From contig DQPL01000063.1 in NCBI GenBank assembly GCA_015664885.1, positions 1 through 42,469 of the forward strand: a stretch of 42,469 bases of DNA. Direction: 5' to 3'. The position numbers and the translations under genes are program-made. Within the stretch, counting starts at the first letter, position 1, and every line of letters starts with the position of its first letter. Origin of the DNA: Gemmatimonadota bacterium. GTDB lineage: Bacteria > Gemmatimonadota > Gemmatimonadetes > Longimicrobiales > Gaopeijiaceae. Shown here one piece after another: positions 7,952 to 17,536 of this stretch. Below the pieces are notes generated by a model. That model searched no databases, was not told where the DNA came from, and saw nothing but the letters and a program-made list of their open reading frames with translations.

Positions 7952-10033
7952 ATGACGCACTCGACCAACCCCCTGCTCTCTACACAATTCAGGATCCCGT
8001 TCCACCTGATCAAGGCGGAACACGTGGAGTCCGGCATCCGCGAGGCGCTCGCGGTGGCACAGACCGAGATCGATGACCTCGCTGTACAATCCGGCACAGC
8101 GACCTGGAAGAACACCATCGAAGCCCTCGACTCGATCACGGAGCGGCTGGGTCGATGCATCGTGCCGGCAAGCCATCTCGTCTCCGTGGCCGAGACGCCC
8201 GAGTTGCGTGAAGCATACAACGCGGTATTGCCCGAGATGTCGGCCTTCTGGTCCAGCCTACCGCTGAACGCTGCGCTATGGGAGCGCGTGAAGGCGTTCG
8301 CCCGGACGAGCGAAGCAGTCGCATTGACCGGCACGCGAAAGCGGCACCTGATGAAGACGGTTCGCGACTTCCGCCGGGCGGGAGCCGATCTTGGCGACCA
8401 GGACAAGGAGCGCCTACAGGAGGTCACGGTCGAGCTCGCCACGCTGCAGCAAAAATTCAGTGAAAACGTTCTCGACGCGACGGCAGCATACGAGCTCAAC
8501 ATCACCGACGACGTCCGTCTGGAAGGCGTACCGGAGGCGGCGTTGAACCGGGCCCGCGCGAAGGCCGAAGAGGAGGGACTCAGCGGTTGGCTGCTCACGC
8601 TCGACTACCCGTCGGTGGAGCCGATCCTCAAGCACTGCCAGGACCGGGAGCTTCGCCGCGAGATCCACCATGCGTTCGTCACCCGCTGCCGCGACGGCGA
8701 GTTCGACAATAGACCGCTGCTGGCCCGCATCCTACGGCTGCGCGACGAGGTCGCGAGTGTACTCGGCTACGCGAGTTTCCCCGACTACGTACTCGAGGAC
8801 CGCATGGCCCGGAAGGGTGAGCGGGCCATCGAATTCGAGCACGAGATGGTGGACCGTACGCGGCCCTATTGGCAGCGCGACGTCGATCAGCTGCGGAGCT
8901 TCGCCGCCGAGATCGGCATCGACGAAGTGGAGCCGTGGGACGCCAGCTTCGTGATGGAGGCGCTTCGGAAGTCGCGCTTCGACATCGACGACGAGGCGCT
9001 ACGCCCCTACTTCCCACTCGACCAGGTACTGGACGGTCTGTTCTCGGTCGTGCGCCGTACTTTTGGATTCCGGGTCGAGAAGCGTGAGATCGAAGAGCTC
9101 TGGCACGCGGACGCAAAGTACTACGAGATCTTCGACGAGTCCGACGAGCTATTGGGCGCATTCTACACGGACTGGTTTCCGCGCAAGGAAAAACGTCCGG
9201 GCGCCTGGATGCACGACTTCATCACGGGCGGGCCTCGAGAGGACGGCTTTTCGCCACATCTCGGAGTGATCTGTGGCAACTTCACGCCCTCCGATGGCGA
9301 CGGACCTGCGCTGCTGACGCATCGCGAGGTGGAGACCACCTTCCACGAGTTCGGACACCTCCTGCACCACTGCACGTCACGCGTCGAGGTTGCGGGCCTT
9401 TCAGGCATCCACGTCGCTTGGGACTGGGTGGAGCTACCGAGCCAGCTCATGGAGAACTGGACCTGGGAGCGCGAGGCGCTCGATCTCTTCGCTCGGCACC
9501 ACGAGAGTGGCGATCTCCTGCCCGACGAGTTGTTCGACCGCATGGTTGCGGCGCGCCGCTACATGGGCGGTTGGGCGCAAATGCGTCAGTTGTCGCTGGG
9601 CACGGTCGACCTGGCACTGCACAACGAGTTGGCGCCGAAGCTGCGCGCGGACGCGCCCAAGGCCGACGACGAAACTCTAGACGAGCACCAAGGTCACGAA
9701 GTGATGGCGTTCGGCGAGTCCCGGTTTGCGGACTTCGCAGCACAGCCGCGATTCGCGGAGCTGCACGGACTCACCACATTCACCCACCTCTTCGCCGGAG
9801 GGTATGCCGCGGGTTACTACAGCTACCTATGGTCCGAGGTCTTGGATGCCGATGCATTCACCCGCTTCAAGAAGGAAGGAGTCTTCAACCGTGATACGGG
9901 ACGAAGCTACGTCGATTCCATCCTGAGCCGGGGAGATTCTGCCGATCCAGAGGACCTGTTCCGCGAGTTCATGGGACGCGACCCGGACGCTGGAGCTTTG
10001 CTCGAGCGGAACCTCGGCCCCTTAAGCGCTTAG
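7952..10033 (+). CDS. prlC: oligopeptidase A, M3 family metallopeptidase
   Basis: This 693-residue cytoplasmic zinc peptidase hydrolyses short peptides and cleaved signal peptides. The zinc-binding helix is TTFHEFGHLLHH, with His465, Glu466 and His469; the third ligand Glu lies in the downstream VELPSQLMENW helix. Typical M3 features such as LTHREVETTFHE and FAGGYAAGYYSYLWSEVLDAD are present, and length equals the family norm. ATG 7952 is chosen over GTG 7931 because the alignment-like start STNPLL matches the family; no strong Shine-Dalgarno is visible. The next gene follows after 8 bp. Confidence 0.95.
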   Translation: MTHSTNPLLSTQFRIPFHLIKAEHVESGIREALAVAQTEIDDLAVQSGTATWKNTIEALDSITERLGRCIVPASHLVSVAETPELREAYNAVLPEMSAFWSSLPLNAALWERVKAFARTSEAVALTGTRKRHLMKTVRDFRRAGADLGDQDKERLQEVTVELATLQQKFSENVLDATAAYELNITDDVRLEGVPEAALNRARAKAEEEGLSGWLLTLDYPSVEPILKHCQDRELRREIHHAFVTRCRDGEFDNRPLLARILRLRDEVASVLGYASFPDYVLEDRMARKGERAIEFEHEMVDRTRPYWQRDVDQLRSFAAEIGIDEVEPWDASFVMEALRKSRFDIDDEALRPYFPLDQVLDGLFSVVRRTFGFRVEKREIEELWHADAKYYEIFDESDELLGAFYTDWFPRKEKRPGAWMHDFITGGPREDGFSPHLGVICGNFTPSDGDGPALLTHREVETTFHEFGHLLHHCTSRVEVAGLSGIHVAWDWVELPSQLMENWTWEREALDLFARHHESGDLLPDELFDRMVAARRYMGGWAQMRQLSLGTVDLALHNELAPKLRADAPKADDETLDEHQGHEVMAFGESRFADFAAQPRFAELHGLTTFTHLFAGGYAAGYYSYLWSEVLDADAFTRFKKEGVFNRDTGRSYVDSILSRGDSADPEDLFREFMGRDPDAGALLERNLGPLSA

Positions 10034-10041
10034 AAATAGGC

Positions 10042-11049
10042 ATGAACAGACTATCGACGGTCGGAGCCCTCGCGCTCCTCGCGATCGCAGCCGCGGGGTG
10101 CGACACCGCCGGCATCGCATACGGCGACGTGAACGCCATCATCGCAGTCATGAGTCCGGAGCTGTGGAGCGAAGTGCAGGACGATGTCTACGAGGCTCTG
10201 GAGCCCACCGTGCGCACGGTACGTAACGAGAAGACGTTCACCGTCACTTACCAGGAGCCTTTCGCGGAGCACTGGATCGACTTGAGGCGCTTCCGCCAGA
10301 TCCTGATCGTCGGCAGCGCCAACGACCCCGTCATCGTCGAGGCGCTGGACCGCGCCGGCGAGCAGATCAGCCAACTGGGCATGCATCAGATTGGCGACGT
10401 CTGGGCCCGCGGACAGGCGATTACGCTCGTGCTGCTGCCCGAGGGCGGCGGAGCGGAAGATCTGCGTCCACATCTGGCTGAGGTGAACGAGCTGCTCGAT
10501 GGCCAGTACCGCCGGTGGGTGCTCAACCGCATGTACATGTCCGGCCGGGACTCGGCGCTCGCAGACACGCTCTCCGCAGAAGCCGGTTTCGCGCTGATTG
10601 TGCCAGAGGTCTATAGGTGGAGCAGTTCTGATTCGGTCTACGTCTTTCGCAACGACAACCCCGATCCCGCTGAGCTCATTCGGGAGGTCGCCGTGACGTG
10701 GCGCACTCCAATCCCACCGGACCTACAAGCCGAGGACATTCTCGAGTGGCGGGAGCAGCTGGTCGCCGGCTACTACTCGGAGCCACAGGTGAACGCGCTG
10801 GACAACGCGGTGGCCGCTCCCATGGAGTACCGCGGACGCTACGCGTACCAAATCCGCGCCGAGTGGACGAATCCTCCGGACCGCGGCTGGCCTGCGGGAG
10901 GCCCGTTCATTACGCGCGCCGTGGTGTGCGAGAACCAGAACCGCATGTACCTGGTAGACTCCTGGCTCTACGCGCCCGGCAAGAAGAAGTACGAATACGT
11001 GATCCAACTCGAGACGATTCTGGACTCGTTCCGGTGTGGAGCCGCCTAG
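10042..11049 (+). CDS. DUF4837 family lipoprotein
   Basis: The 335-residue product begins with a lipoprotein signal peptide, lipobox AAAGC with cysteine 20. The body matches DUF4837: an early IIAVMSPELW strand, a central GHFI-like aromatic region (RWSSSDSVYVFR) and the closing GPFITRAVVCENQNRMYLVDSWLYAPGKKKYEYVIQLE segment pattern (family resemblance judged by eye). Function is unknown; the family is mostly found in Bacteroidota and relatives. It starts 8 bp after prlC and is probably co-transcribed with it. Confidence 0.82.
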   Translation: MNRLSTVGALALLAIAAAGCDTAGIAYGDVNAIIAVMSPELWSEVQDDVYEALEPTVRTVRNEKTFTVTYQEPFAEHWIDLRRFRQILIVGSANDPVIVEALDRAGEQISQLGMHQIGDVWARGQAITLVLLPEGGGAEDLRPHLAEVNELLDGQYRRWVLNRMYMSGRDSALADTLSAEAGFALIVPEVYRWSSSDSVYVFRNDNPDPAELIREVAVTWRTPIPPDLQAEDILEWREQLVAGYYSEPQVNALDNAVAAPMEYRGRYAYQIRAEWTNPPDRGWPAGGPFITRAVVCENQNRMYLVDSWLYAPGKKKYEYVIQLETILDSFRCGAA

Positions 11050-11171
11050 CAGCCCGTGGTAGCAGCCCGTCCCTGGCAGGTAGCCGCGCCGGCCGCTATA
11101 TCCACCCAAGGAACCGACGTCGGGCCCCGGGAGTTTATCCTGCGCCCAGATCTCGCAGACAGGATGACGAC

Positions 11172-11699
11172 ATGCGCATCCCCATGACGTTCGCCTCGCT
11201 CGTGGCTGTATTCGTTTTCGCCGCGGCGGCATGCGCGCAGGAGCCGCCGGCAAGCCAACACGGAACGGTCTCTCAGTCCGTCAATACCACGACGATTACG
11301 CTGGAATTCGACCGGCCGGTGCTAAGGGGTCGGTCCCTCTTCGGCCAACTCATCGACTACGATGTCATTTGGACGCCCGGCGCGAATCGCGCGACGTGGG
11401 TCGACTTCTCCGCCCCGGTAAGGGTACAGGGCCAAGAGCTCGCGGCTGGTAGATACGGCCTCTGGACCATCCCGCACGGAGACGAGGCCTGGGAGATCAT
11501 CTTCTTGAGCGAGTGGGATGCGCACCACTCATACTTCGCGCGGGAGACTGAGGTGTTACGCGTCGAGGCTCGTGCGGAGCACGGGGCGCATATGGAGGTG
11601 TTGGCGTTCTACTTCCCGCTGGTCGGCCCGTACGAGACGACGTTGCGGTTCCACTGGGGCGAGGTAGTCGTGCCACTGCAGATCGAGGTGGGACGCTAG
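11172..11699 (+). CDS. DUF2911 family exported protein
   Basis: The 175-residue protein has a signal peptide ending near the cysteine in AAAACAQ, so it may be a lipoprotein or simply periplasmic. The core contains the family hallmark GQELAAGRYGLWTIP followed by WEIIFL, and a C-terminal beta strand pair ending in VVVPLQIEV. DUF2911 proteins are small beta-sandwich proteins with no known activity. ATG 11172 opens the signal peptide. A 122-bp gap with a doubled AGCAGCCCGT (11049-11071) separates it from the DUF4837 gene. Its stop overlaps that of the PadR fragment on the other strand in CTAG (11696-11699). Confidence 0.82.
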   Translation: MRIPMTFASLVAVFVFAAAACAQEPPASQHGTVSQSVNTTTITLEFDRPVLRGRSLFGQLIDYDVIWTPGANRATWVDFSAPVRVQGQELAAGRYGLWTIPHGDEAWEIIFLSEWDAHHSYFARETEVLRVEARAEHGAHMEVLAFYFPLVGPYETTLRFHWGEVVVPLQIEVGR

Positions 11700-11878
11700 C
11701 GCAGCCAGTCCGCCTCCAGCTCGAGCCGGTCCATGGCGGTGTAGACCGCCCCAGGTGACACCCGACGCCCAGTCGCTCGTTCGATGCCCTTTCTCAGCTC
11801 TACGCCGTACGCGTCGTCTCCGAGATTCAACACCGCGAAGAGAAGCAGTTGCTCGAATTCCCCGAGCTGTCTGGACAT
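11696..11878 (-). pseudogene. truncated PadR-family regulator (N-terminal 60 residues)
   Basis: The frame starts at ATG 11878, preceded by GGAG 7 bp upstream, with a standard PadR start: EFEQLLLFAVLNLGDDAYGVELRKGIE followed by RRVSPGAVYTAMDRLE pattern. This is the winged-helix DNA-binding half, up to the recognition helix. A normal PadR protein has 100 or more residues, with the wing and a dimer helix; here six unrelated residues follow and the stop falls in the CTAG shared with DUF2911. The dimer helix is missing, so it is probably a remnant. A short functional protein cannot be excluded. Confidence 0.75.
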
Positions 11879-12183
11879 CGGTCACTCCACGATAACTGCG
11901 TTGCAGGCTTCGACGAATACTACGGTGCAGTTACCGAAGACGTCAGAGTTTGCAGCAACTCCGGAGACACGCCGCCGTCGGACCACGCGGTTGCAGCCGA
12001 CGGAGGCCGCGAGCACGGACTAGTAGCGCGCATGTTGGCGGCCGGAAGTGTCGCCGTGTTAACACTTCGAGTAGAAAATGTACACGTGCGAGCAAGCGCC
12101 TGCCCAACCGCCTGGCGCGGGCTCTCGCCTGCGCTAGAATACTCTCGTCACCGCCTCAGCACTCGCCGCCCAGACCTGTTGCA
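11879..12183. promoter_or_regulatory. 305-bp gap between PadR fragment and dnaE, with an inverted repeat
   Basis: No gene is seen. An inverted repeat has 7-bp arms GAAGTGT (12045-12051) and ACACTTC (12062-12068), with the palindrome GTGTTAACAC (12056-12065) inside it. A weak promoter candidate for dnaE is TAGAAT (12135-12140) with TGGCGC (12113-12118) 16 bp before it. Any regulatory role is a guess. Confidence 0.3.
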
Positions 12184-15100
12184 TTGAGCTTCGTCCACCT
12201 CCATACGCACTCGGAATACTCGCTTCTCGACGGCGCCAACCGCATCAGCGATCTCGTCAGGAAGGCCAAAGAATTCGAGATGCCTGCTCTAGCCCTCACG
12301 GACCACGGCTGCATGTTCGGCGCGTGGACCTTCCACAAGATGGCGAGCAAGGAAGGCATCACGCCGATCGTCGGCATGGAGGCATATGTCGCGCCGGGTG
12401 ACCGCCGCGACCGTTCCCGCTCGGGCCAGGGTGAACGCGCCTACTACCACTTGGTCCTCTTGGCCCGCGATCAGGAGGGATACAAGAACCTTGTGAAGCT
12501 CTCCTCCATCGGATACACGGAGGGCTTCTACCACCGTCCCAGAGTCGATCGCGAGGTGCTCGCCAAGTACAGCAAGGGCCTCATCGTCTCGTCGGCGTGT
12601 ATGGCGAGCGAGGTCTCACGCCACCTCGCGGCGGACAACTGGGATGGCGCGAGAGAGGCGGCCAGCTGGTACGCGAACCTTTTCGACGGGCGCTACTACC
12701 TCGAGGTGCAGGCGCACGATTCGGAAGGCCAGGCCGAGCTCAACCAGAACATCTTCAAGCTCGCCGACGAGCTCGGGCTGCCCGTGGTGGCAACCAACGA
12801 CACGCATTTCCTGCGGCCCGAGGACCACGAAGCGCACGACATCCTGCTGTGCATCGGGCTCGGAAAGGATCGGGACGATCCTGCGCGCATGCACTACGAC
12901 CAAGGGCTCTACTTCAAGAGCGCCGAGGAGATGGCGTCGCGTTTCCCAGACCGCCCGGACGTCATCGAGAACACGCTCAAGATCGCGGACGAAGTCGATC
13001 TCAAGTTCGAGAAGAGCTATCTGCTGCCCGCGTTCCCACTGCCCGAAGGGCATTCGGACGAGAACGACTACCTCGAGCACCTCGCGCTCAAAGGCGCGAA
13101 GGGTCGGTACGGCGACCCGTTGCCCAGCGAAGCACAAGAGCGGTTCGACTACGAGATGGGGGTCATCAAGGGAACCGGGTACGCCGGTTACTTCCTGATC
13201 ACGCAGGACTTCATCAGCTGGGCTCGCGAGCAAGACATTCCGGTCGGGCCCGGCCGTGGCTCCGCCGCCGGTTCACTGGTCGCGTACTCGCTGGGTATCA
13301 CCAACCTGGACCCGCTCGAGTTCGACCTGCTCTTCGAGCGTTTCCTGAACCCCGAGCGCATCTCGATGCCGGATATCGACATCGACTTTTGCTACGAGCG
13401 GCGCGGCGAGGTGATCGAGTACACGCGCCAGAAGTACGGGAAGGACGCGGTCGGGCAGATCATCACGTTCGGCACTATGAAGAGCCGAGCGGTCATTCGT
13501 GACGTTGGTCGCGCTCTCGGCTTCGAACCATCCGAGACCGACCGGATCGCGAAGCTGATCCCGAACCAGCCCGGCCAGGCGTTCACCGTACAGGAGGCGG
13601 TCGACGGCCTCAAAGAGGTGAAGAACTTCTACAACCTCGACGAACGCCATAAGCAGCTCTTCGACTACTCGATCACGCTCGAGGGTCTATCGCGTCACGC
13701 GTCGGTGCACGCGGCCGGCGTTGTAATCGCGCCCGGCCCGATCGACGACTACGTGCCCGTCTCCGTGCAAACCGGGAAGAACGGCGGGAACGGCGACGAC
13801 GCGATGGTCGTCACGCAGTACGACATGAACTGCCTGGACGAGGCAGGCATGCTGAAGATGGACTTCCTCGGCTTGAGGACGCTCACGGTCATCCACGACG
13901 CAGTGGTGATGCTGAAGGCGAAGAGCGGTAAGCTCGAGAATCCGGACACTGGCAACGTCTACGACACCATCGACGACATCCCGCTCGACGACTCCGCCGT
14001 CTACAAGATGCTGGCGCGCGGCGGCAACTCCGGAGTCTTCCAGTTCGAGTCCAATCTCGCGAACGCCAAGCTGCGCGCGATGAAGTGCGACCGCTTCGAG
14101 GATCTGGTCGCCACCAACGCGCTCATTCGACCGGGGCCACTCGACTCGGGCATGACCGACGTCTTCATCGACCGCAAGGTCGGGCGCAAGGAGGTCACCT
14201 ACCCCCATCCCGACCTCGAGACGGTGCTGGAGCCGACGTACGGCGTGATCGTCTATCAGGAACAGGTGATGCGCATCGCGTCCGAGCTCGCCGGCTTTAC
14301 GCTCGGCGAAGCGGACGTGTTGCGGAAGGCGGTCGGCAAGAAGATCGCCGAGCTCATCAAGGAGGAGCTGGGCAAGTTCGTCGAGCGAGCGGTTGAGCGG
14401 GGAGTCGAGAAGCGCATCGCGCTGGAACTCTCCAGCCAGATCGAGACGTTCGGCAGGTACGGATTCAACCGCAGCCATTCGGCGGCGTACTCGCTGATCT
14501 CCTACCACACAGCGTGGCTGAAGGCACACCACCCGGCCGAGTTCATGGCCGCGCTACTGTCCTCGGTGCTCGACAATACCGACAGCGTCGTGAAGTACAT
14601 CGGAGCATGCCGCGACCTGCCTCGTTATCTGCCCAAGCTCGAGGAGTCGCTGGAGGTCCTACCTCCGGACGTGAACGAGTCGGGGTGGAAGTTCATCGTG
14701 ACCGACGCCGCCAAGATCCGATTCGGGCTCGGTGCGGTGCGCGGTGTGGGGCAGAGCGCGGCACACTCGGTGCTAGACGCGCGCCAGCACGGGCGCTTCA
14801 CATCGCTCTTCGACTTCCTGGAGCGCATCGACATTCGTGCGCTGAACAAGCGAGCCTGCGAAGCTCTCATCGCGGCGGGAGCGCTGGACGCCTTCGGTCA
14901 CCGCTCGCAGCTGCTCGCGGGGCTCGACACCGCGTATGGCGAGGTCCAGGTCCGCCAGGCGGAGACCGACGCCGGACAGGCCTCGCTCTTTGGGGACGCG
15001 TCCGAACTTCCCCGCTCCGCACCAAGCCTGCCCAACCTCCCCGAGTGGTCGGAGGCCGACCGCCTCGCGCGAGAGAAAGCCGCGCTGGGCTTCTTCATCT

Positions 15101-15735
15101 CGGGTCACCCGCTCGACCGCTTTCGCGAAGTGGTGCGCGCCTTCGAGCCGGTGTCATCCGCTTCCCTGCAGGAGCAGCTCGGACAGTCGGTCGATCTGCC
15201 CTGCGTGGTCACGTCGGTCACGCGGCAAATCGCGCGACGCGACAACTCGGAGTGGGGCAAGATCACCGTGGAAGACTTCCACGGTACCGCTACGGTGCTC
15301 GCCTTCCGTGACGTCTGGCAGACGTACAAGGAGGTCCTCGTTCAGGATGCCGTCGTCCTGCTCTCCGGCAAGGTCAGCGGGCGGGAGCGCGACGAGGAGG
15401 ACCCGCCGATTTTTCTCGACTCCGCGCGGCTGCTCGAGCAGGTCACGTCAGCCGGCGAGCTCGCTGTGCAGATCAAGCTAGAGCTGCGGTCCGACGTCGC
15501 GGCGCAGGCATTCGAACAGGCGAAGCAGGTGCTCGTGCAGCACCCGGGCCCCTCACCAGTCTGGGTCCTCGTGGGCAGCGACAACGGTGAGCGCGCACCT
15601 CGGCTGCGCTCGCGCTCGCTTCGCGTCAGCCCGGATGGGGAGACGCTGGAGGCGTTGCAGAAGCTCTTCGGCCGCGGAAACGTGCGCTTGGTGAGGACGA
15701 CACAGACGCTGCAGGAGCCACCACCGGGCTGGTAG
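12184..15735 (+). CDS. dnaE: DNA polymerase III alpha subunit
   Basis: This 1183-residue replicative polymerase subunit is complete. The PHP domain opens at once with FVHLHTHSEYS (His5, His7, His9) and TDHG. The palm holds the catalytic aspartates in PDIDIDF (Asp397/399/401) and MKMDFLGL (Asp560). The fingers contain GFNRSHSAAYSLISYHTAWLK, followed by a helix-hairpin-helix segment and an OB domain (about residues 1000-1090). Length matches DnaE1. TTG at 12184 is chosen because the family starts right at FVHLHTHS; the upstream open frame is not conserved-looking. No Shine-Dalgarno is visible. It is the best phylogenetic marker in the window. Confidence 0.97.
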   Translation: MSFVHLHTHSEYSLLDGANRISDLVRKAKEFEMPALALTDHGCMFGAWTFHKMASKEGITPIVGMEAYVAPGDRRDRSRSGQGERAYYHLVLLARDQEGYKNLVKLSSIGYTEGFYHRPRVDREVLAKYSKGLIVSSACMASEVSRHLAADNWDGAREAASWYANLFDGRYYLEVQAHDSEGQAELNQNIFKLADELGLPVVATNDTHFLRPEDHEAHDILLCIGLGKDRDDPARMHYDQGLYFKSAEEMASRFPDRPDVIENTLKIADEVDLKFEKSYLLPAFPLPEGHSDENDYLEHLALKGAKGRYGDPLPSEAQERFDYEMGVIKGTGYAGYFLITQDFISWAREQDIPVGPGRGSAAGSLVAYSLGITNLDPLEFDLLFERFLNPERISMPDIDIDFCYERRGEVIEYTRQKYGKDAVGQIITFGTMKSRAVIRDVGRALGFEPSETDRIAKLIPNQPGQAFTVQEAVDGLKEVKNFYNLDERHKQLFDYSITLEGLSRHASVHAAGVVIAPGPIDDYVPVSVQTGKNGGNGDDAMVVTQYDMNCLDEAGMLKMDFLGLRTLTVIHDAVVMLKAKSGKLENPDTGNVYDTIDDIPLDDSAVYKMLARGGNSGVFQFESNLANAKLRAMKCDRFEDLVATNALIRPGPLDSGMTDVFIDRKVGRKEVTYPHPDLETVLEPTYGVIVYQEQVMRIASELAGFTLGEADVLRKAVGKKIAELIKEELGKFVERAVERGVEKRIALELSSQIETFGRYGFNRSHSAAYSLISYHTAWLKAHHPAEFMAALLSSVLDNTDSVVKYIGACRDLPRYLPKLEESLEVLPPDVNESGWKFIVTDAAKIRFGLGAVRGVGQSAAHSVLDARQHGRFTSLFDFLERIDIRALNKRACEALIAAGALDAFGHRSQLLAGLDTAYGEVQVRQAETDAGQASLFGDASELPRSAPSLPNLPEWSEADRLAREKAALGFFISGHPLDRFREVVRAFEPVSSASLQEQLGQSVDLPCVVTSVTRQIARRDNSEWGKITVEDFHGTATVLAFRDVWQTYKEVLVQDAVVLLSGKVSGRERDEEDPPIFLDSARLLEQVTSAGELAVQIKLELRSDVAAQAFEQAKQVLVQHPGPSPVWVLVGSDNGERAPRLRSRSLRVSPDGETLEALQKLFGRGNVRLVRTTQTLQEPPPGW

Positions 15736-15872
15736 ACAGGCTGACCGGCTCGGCAGCCCGCTCGGTGGACGGGCCGCACGTGCGCCGACAGGCTCGCCAG
15801 ACCCTTCCAATCGATGCGTCCCGCTGAGAGACTTTTGGCTCCGCACACTACAGAGCGAGCGACGAGCTGATC

Positions 15873-17438
15873 ATGATGAAGGACAAGATTCTCTCCGCAC
15901 TCGGTATTGAGGACGTAAACCCCGGTGGTTTTGCCGGCGACTGGCTCGGGTCCGGCCCCGATCTCGAGGTCTACTCGCCGATCGACGGCTCGCACCTGGC
16001 GACGGTTCAACAGGTCACGGAGCCGGAGTACGACGCAATCGTCGACCGGGCGCACGCCGCCTTCCTCGAGTGGCGCAAAGTGCCGGCTCCGAGGCGCGGC
16101 GAGATCGTGCGCCAACTCGGCAACAAGCTACGCGAGAACAAGCAGGCGCTCGGCGAGCTCGTCACGCTCGAGATGGGAAAGATCAAAGCCGAGGGTCTAG
16201 GCGAGGCCCAGGAGATGATCGACATCTGCGACTTCGCAGTTGGCCTCTCGCGTCAGCTCTACGGCCTCACCATGACGAGCGAGCGCCCCGACCACCACAT
16301 GCGAGAGCAGTGGCATCCGCTCGGGCTGGTGGGCGTCATCAGCGCGTTCAACTTCCCCGTGGCGGTATGGAGCTGGAACGCAGCGTTGGCGGCCGTATGC
16401 GGTGACTCCACTGTGTGGAAGCCGGCTTCGGGCACGCCGCTCACAGCGATCGCGGTGACGAAGATCGCGACCGATGTGTGCGTGGAAAACGACGTCGATC
16501 CGGCGATCTTCTCGCTCACGATCGGCAAGGGCTCGACCGTGGGCGATCGACTGCTGCACGACAAGCGTATCCCGCTGGTGTCGGCGACCGGTTCGTGCGC
16601 CGTCGGCAAACACGTCGGTGAGGTGGTCGGAAAGCGACTCGGGCGCACCATCCTCGAGCTCGGCGGCAACAACGCGATCATCGTGACAGCACACGCCAAC
16701 ATGGATCTCGCGCTACCCGCGATCCTCTTCGGCTCGGTCGGTACGGCGGGCCAGCGCTGTACCAGCACGCGTCGAATCATCGTGCACCGCTCGGTGCGGG
16801 ACGAGCTCGTGACACGCCTTGTGAACGCCTATAAAGGCGTAGTCATCGGCGACCCGCTTCAGGACGACACGCTCATGGGCCCGGTAGTCAACGCGCAGGC
16901 GGTCGACGACCTCTTGGCTGCACGACAGAAGGTGCAGGATGAGGGCGGCGAGATTCTTTACGGCGGCGAGCGACTGGAGGGCGACGAACACCCTGGCGGC
17001 CTGTACGTGACGCCATGCATCGCGGCAGCACAGAACCACTACCAGATCGTCCAGGATGAGACCTTCGCGCCCATCCTCTACATCATCGACTATGGCTCGG
17101 CAGACGCGACACGGGCCGAGTCAGTTGCAGAGATGGACGAGGCACTCGAGATCCACAACGGCGTGCCGCAGGGCCTCTCGTCCTCGATCTTCACGGACAA
17201 CTTCCGCGAAGCCGAGTACTTCCTTTCGCACCGCGGCTCCGACTGCGGCATCGCCAATGTGAACATCGGCACGTCGGGCGCCGAGATCGGCGGCGCGTTC
17301 GGCGGCGAGAAGGAGACCGGTGGTGGGCGAGAGTCGGGCTCGGACTCGTGGAAGGTCTACATGCGCCGGCAGACGAACACGGTGAATTGGAGCACTGAGC
17401 TGCCGCTGGCGCAGGGGATATCGTTCGGGGAGGGTTAG
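15873..17438 (+). CDS. aldehyde dehydrogenase, ALDH7 / alpha-aminoadipic semialdehyde dehydrogenase type
   Basis: The 521-residue NAD-dependent enzyme oxidises aldehydes to acids. Catalytic Cys296 sits in GQRCTSTRR and the general-base Glu262 in LELGGNN. FNFPVAVW and SATGS mark the cofactor region. The closing part NVNIGTSGAEIGGAFGG and SGSDSWK is characteristic of ALDH7 (antiquitin, AmaB, Pcd), which acts in lysine or pipecolate breakdown and on lipid aldehydes. No lysine-pathway neighbour is present, so the substrate is not fixed by context. It lies 137 bp after dnaE, probably a separate unit. Confidence 0.92.
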   Translation: MMKDKILSALGIEDVNPGGFAGDWLGSGPDLEVYSPIDGSHLATVQQVTEPEYDAIVDRAHAAFLEWRKVPAPRRGEIVRQLGNKLRENKQALGELVTLEMGKIKAEGLGEAQEMIDICDFAVGLSRQLYGLTMTSERPDHHMREQWHPLGLVGVISAFNFPVAVWSWNAALAAVCGDSTVWKPASGTPLTAIAVTKIATDVCVENDVDPAIFSLTIGKGSTVGDRLLHDKRIPLVSATGSCAVGKHVGEVVGKRLGRTILELGGNNAIIVTAHANMDLALPAILFGSVGTAGQRCTSTRRIIVHRSVRDELVTRLVNAYKGVVIGDPLQDDTLMGPVVNAQAVDDLLAARQKVQDEGGEILYGGERLEGDEHPGGLYVTPCIAAAQNHYQIVQDETFAPILYIIDYGSADATRAESVAEMDEALEIHNGVPQGLSSSIFTDNFREAEYFLSHRGSDCGIANVNIGTSGAEIGGAFGGEKETGGGRESGSDSWKVYMRRQTNTVNWSTELPLAQGISFGEG

Positions 17439-17499
17439 AACTGGCCCCACCGCGCATCACCACGTCCAGACCGCGCATCAAGGAATATGCAACGTAAAT

Positions 17500-17525
17500 T
17501 GTTGCGCAACATTATCTGTTGCGCA
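17500..17525 (+). promoter_or_regulatory. palindromic operator of the Xre/RES toxin-antitoxin pair
   Basis: A perfect 12-bp palindrome TGTTGCGCAACA (17500-17511) is followed by a second copy of its left half, TGTTGCGCA (17517-17525), ending 11 bp before the antitoxin ATG. A GCAAC half-site lies just upstream (17489-17493). Tandem half-sites 17 bp apart fit binding by a dimeric HTH antitoxin; autorepression is the usual control in this family. Confidence 0.6.
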
Positions 17526-17536
17526 TATTGTTCTCC

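Noticed and set aside
11049-11071. Direct repeat AGCAGCCCGT twice
   Set aside because: Only two short copies, no associated element; likely local slippage.
12597-14532. Long ORFs in other frames across dnaE
   Set aside because: dnaE is intact with all catalytic motifs; the others lack any family signal.
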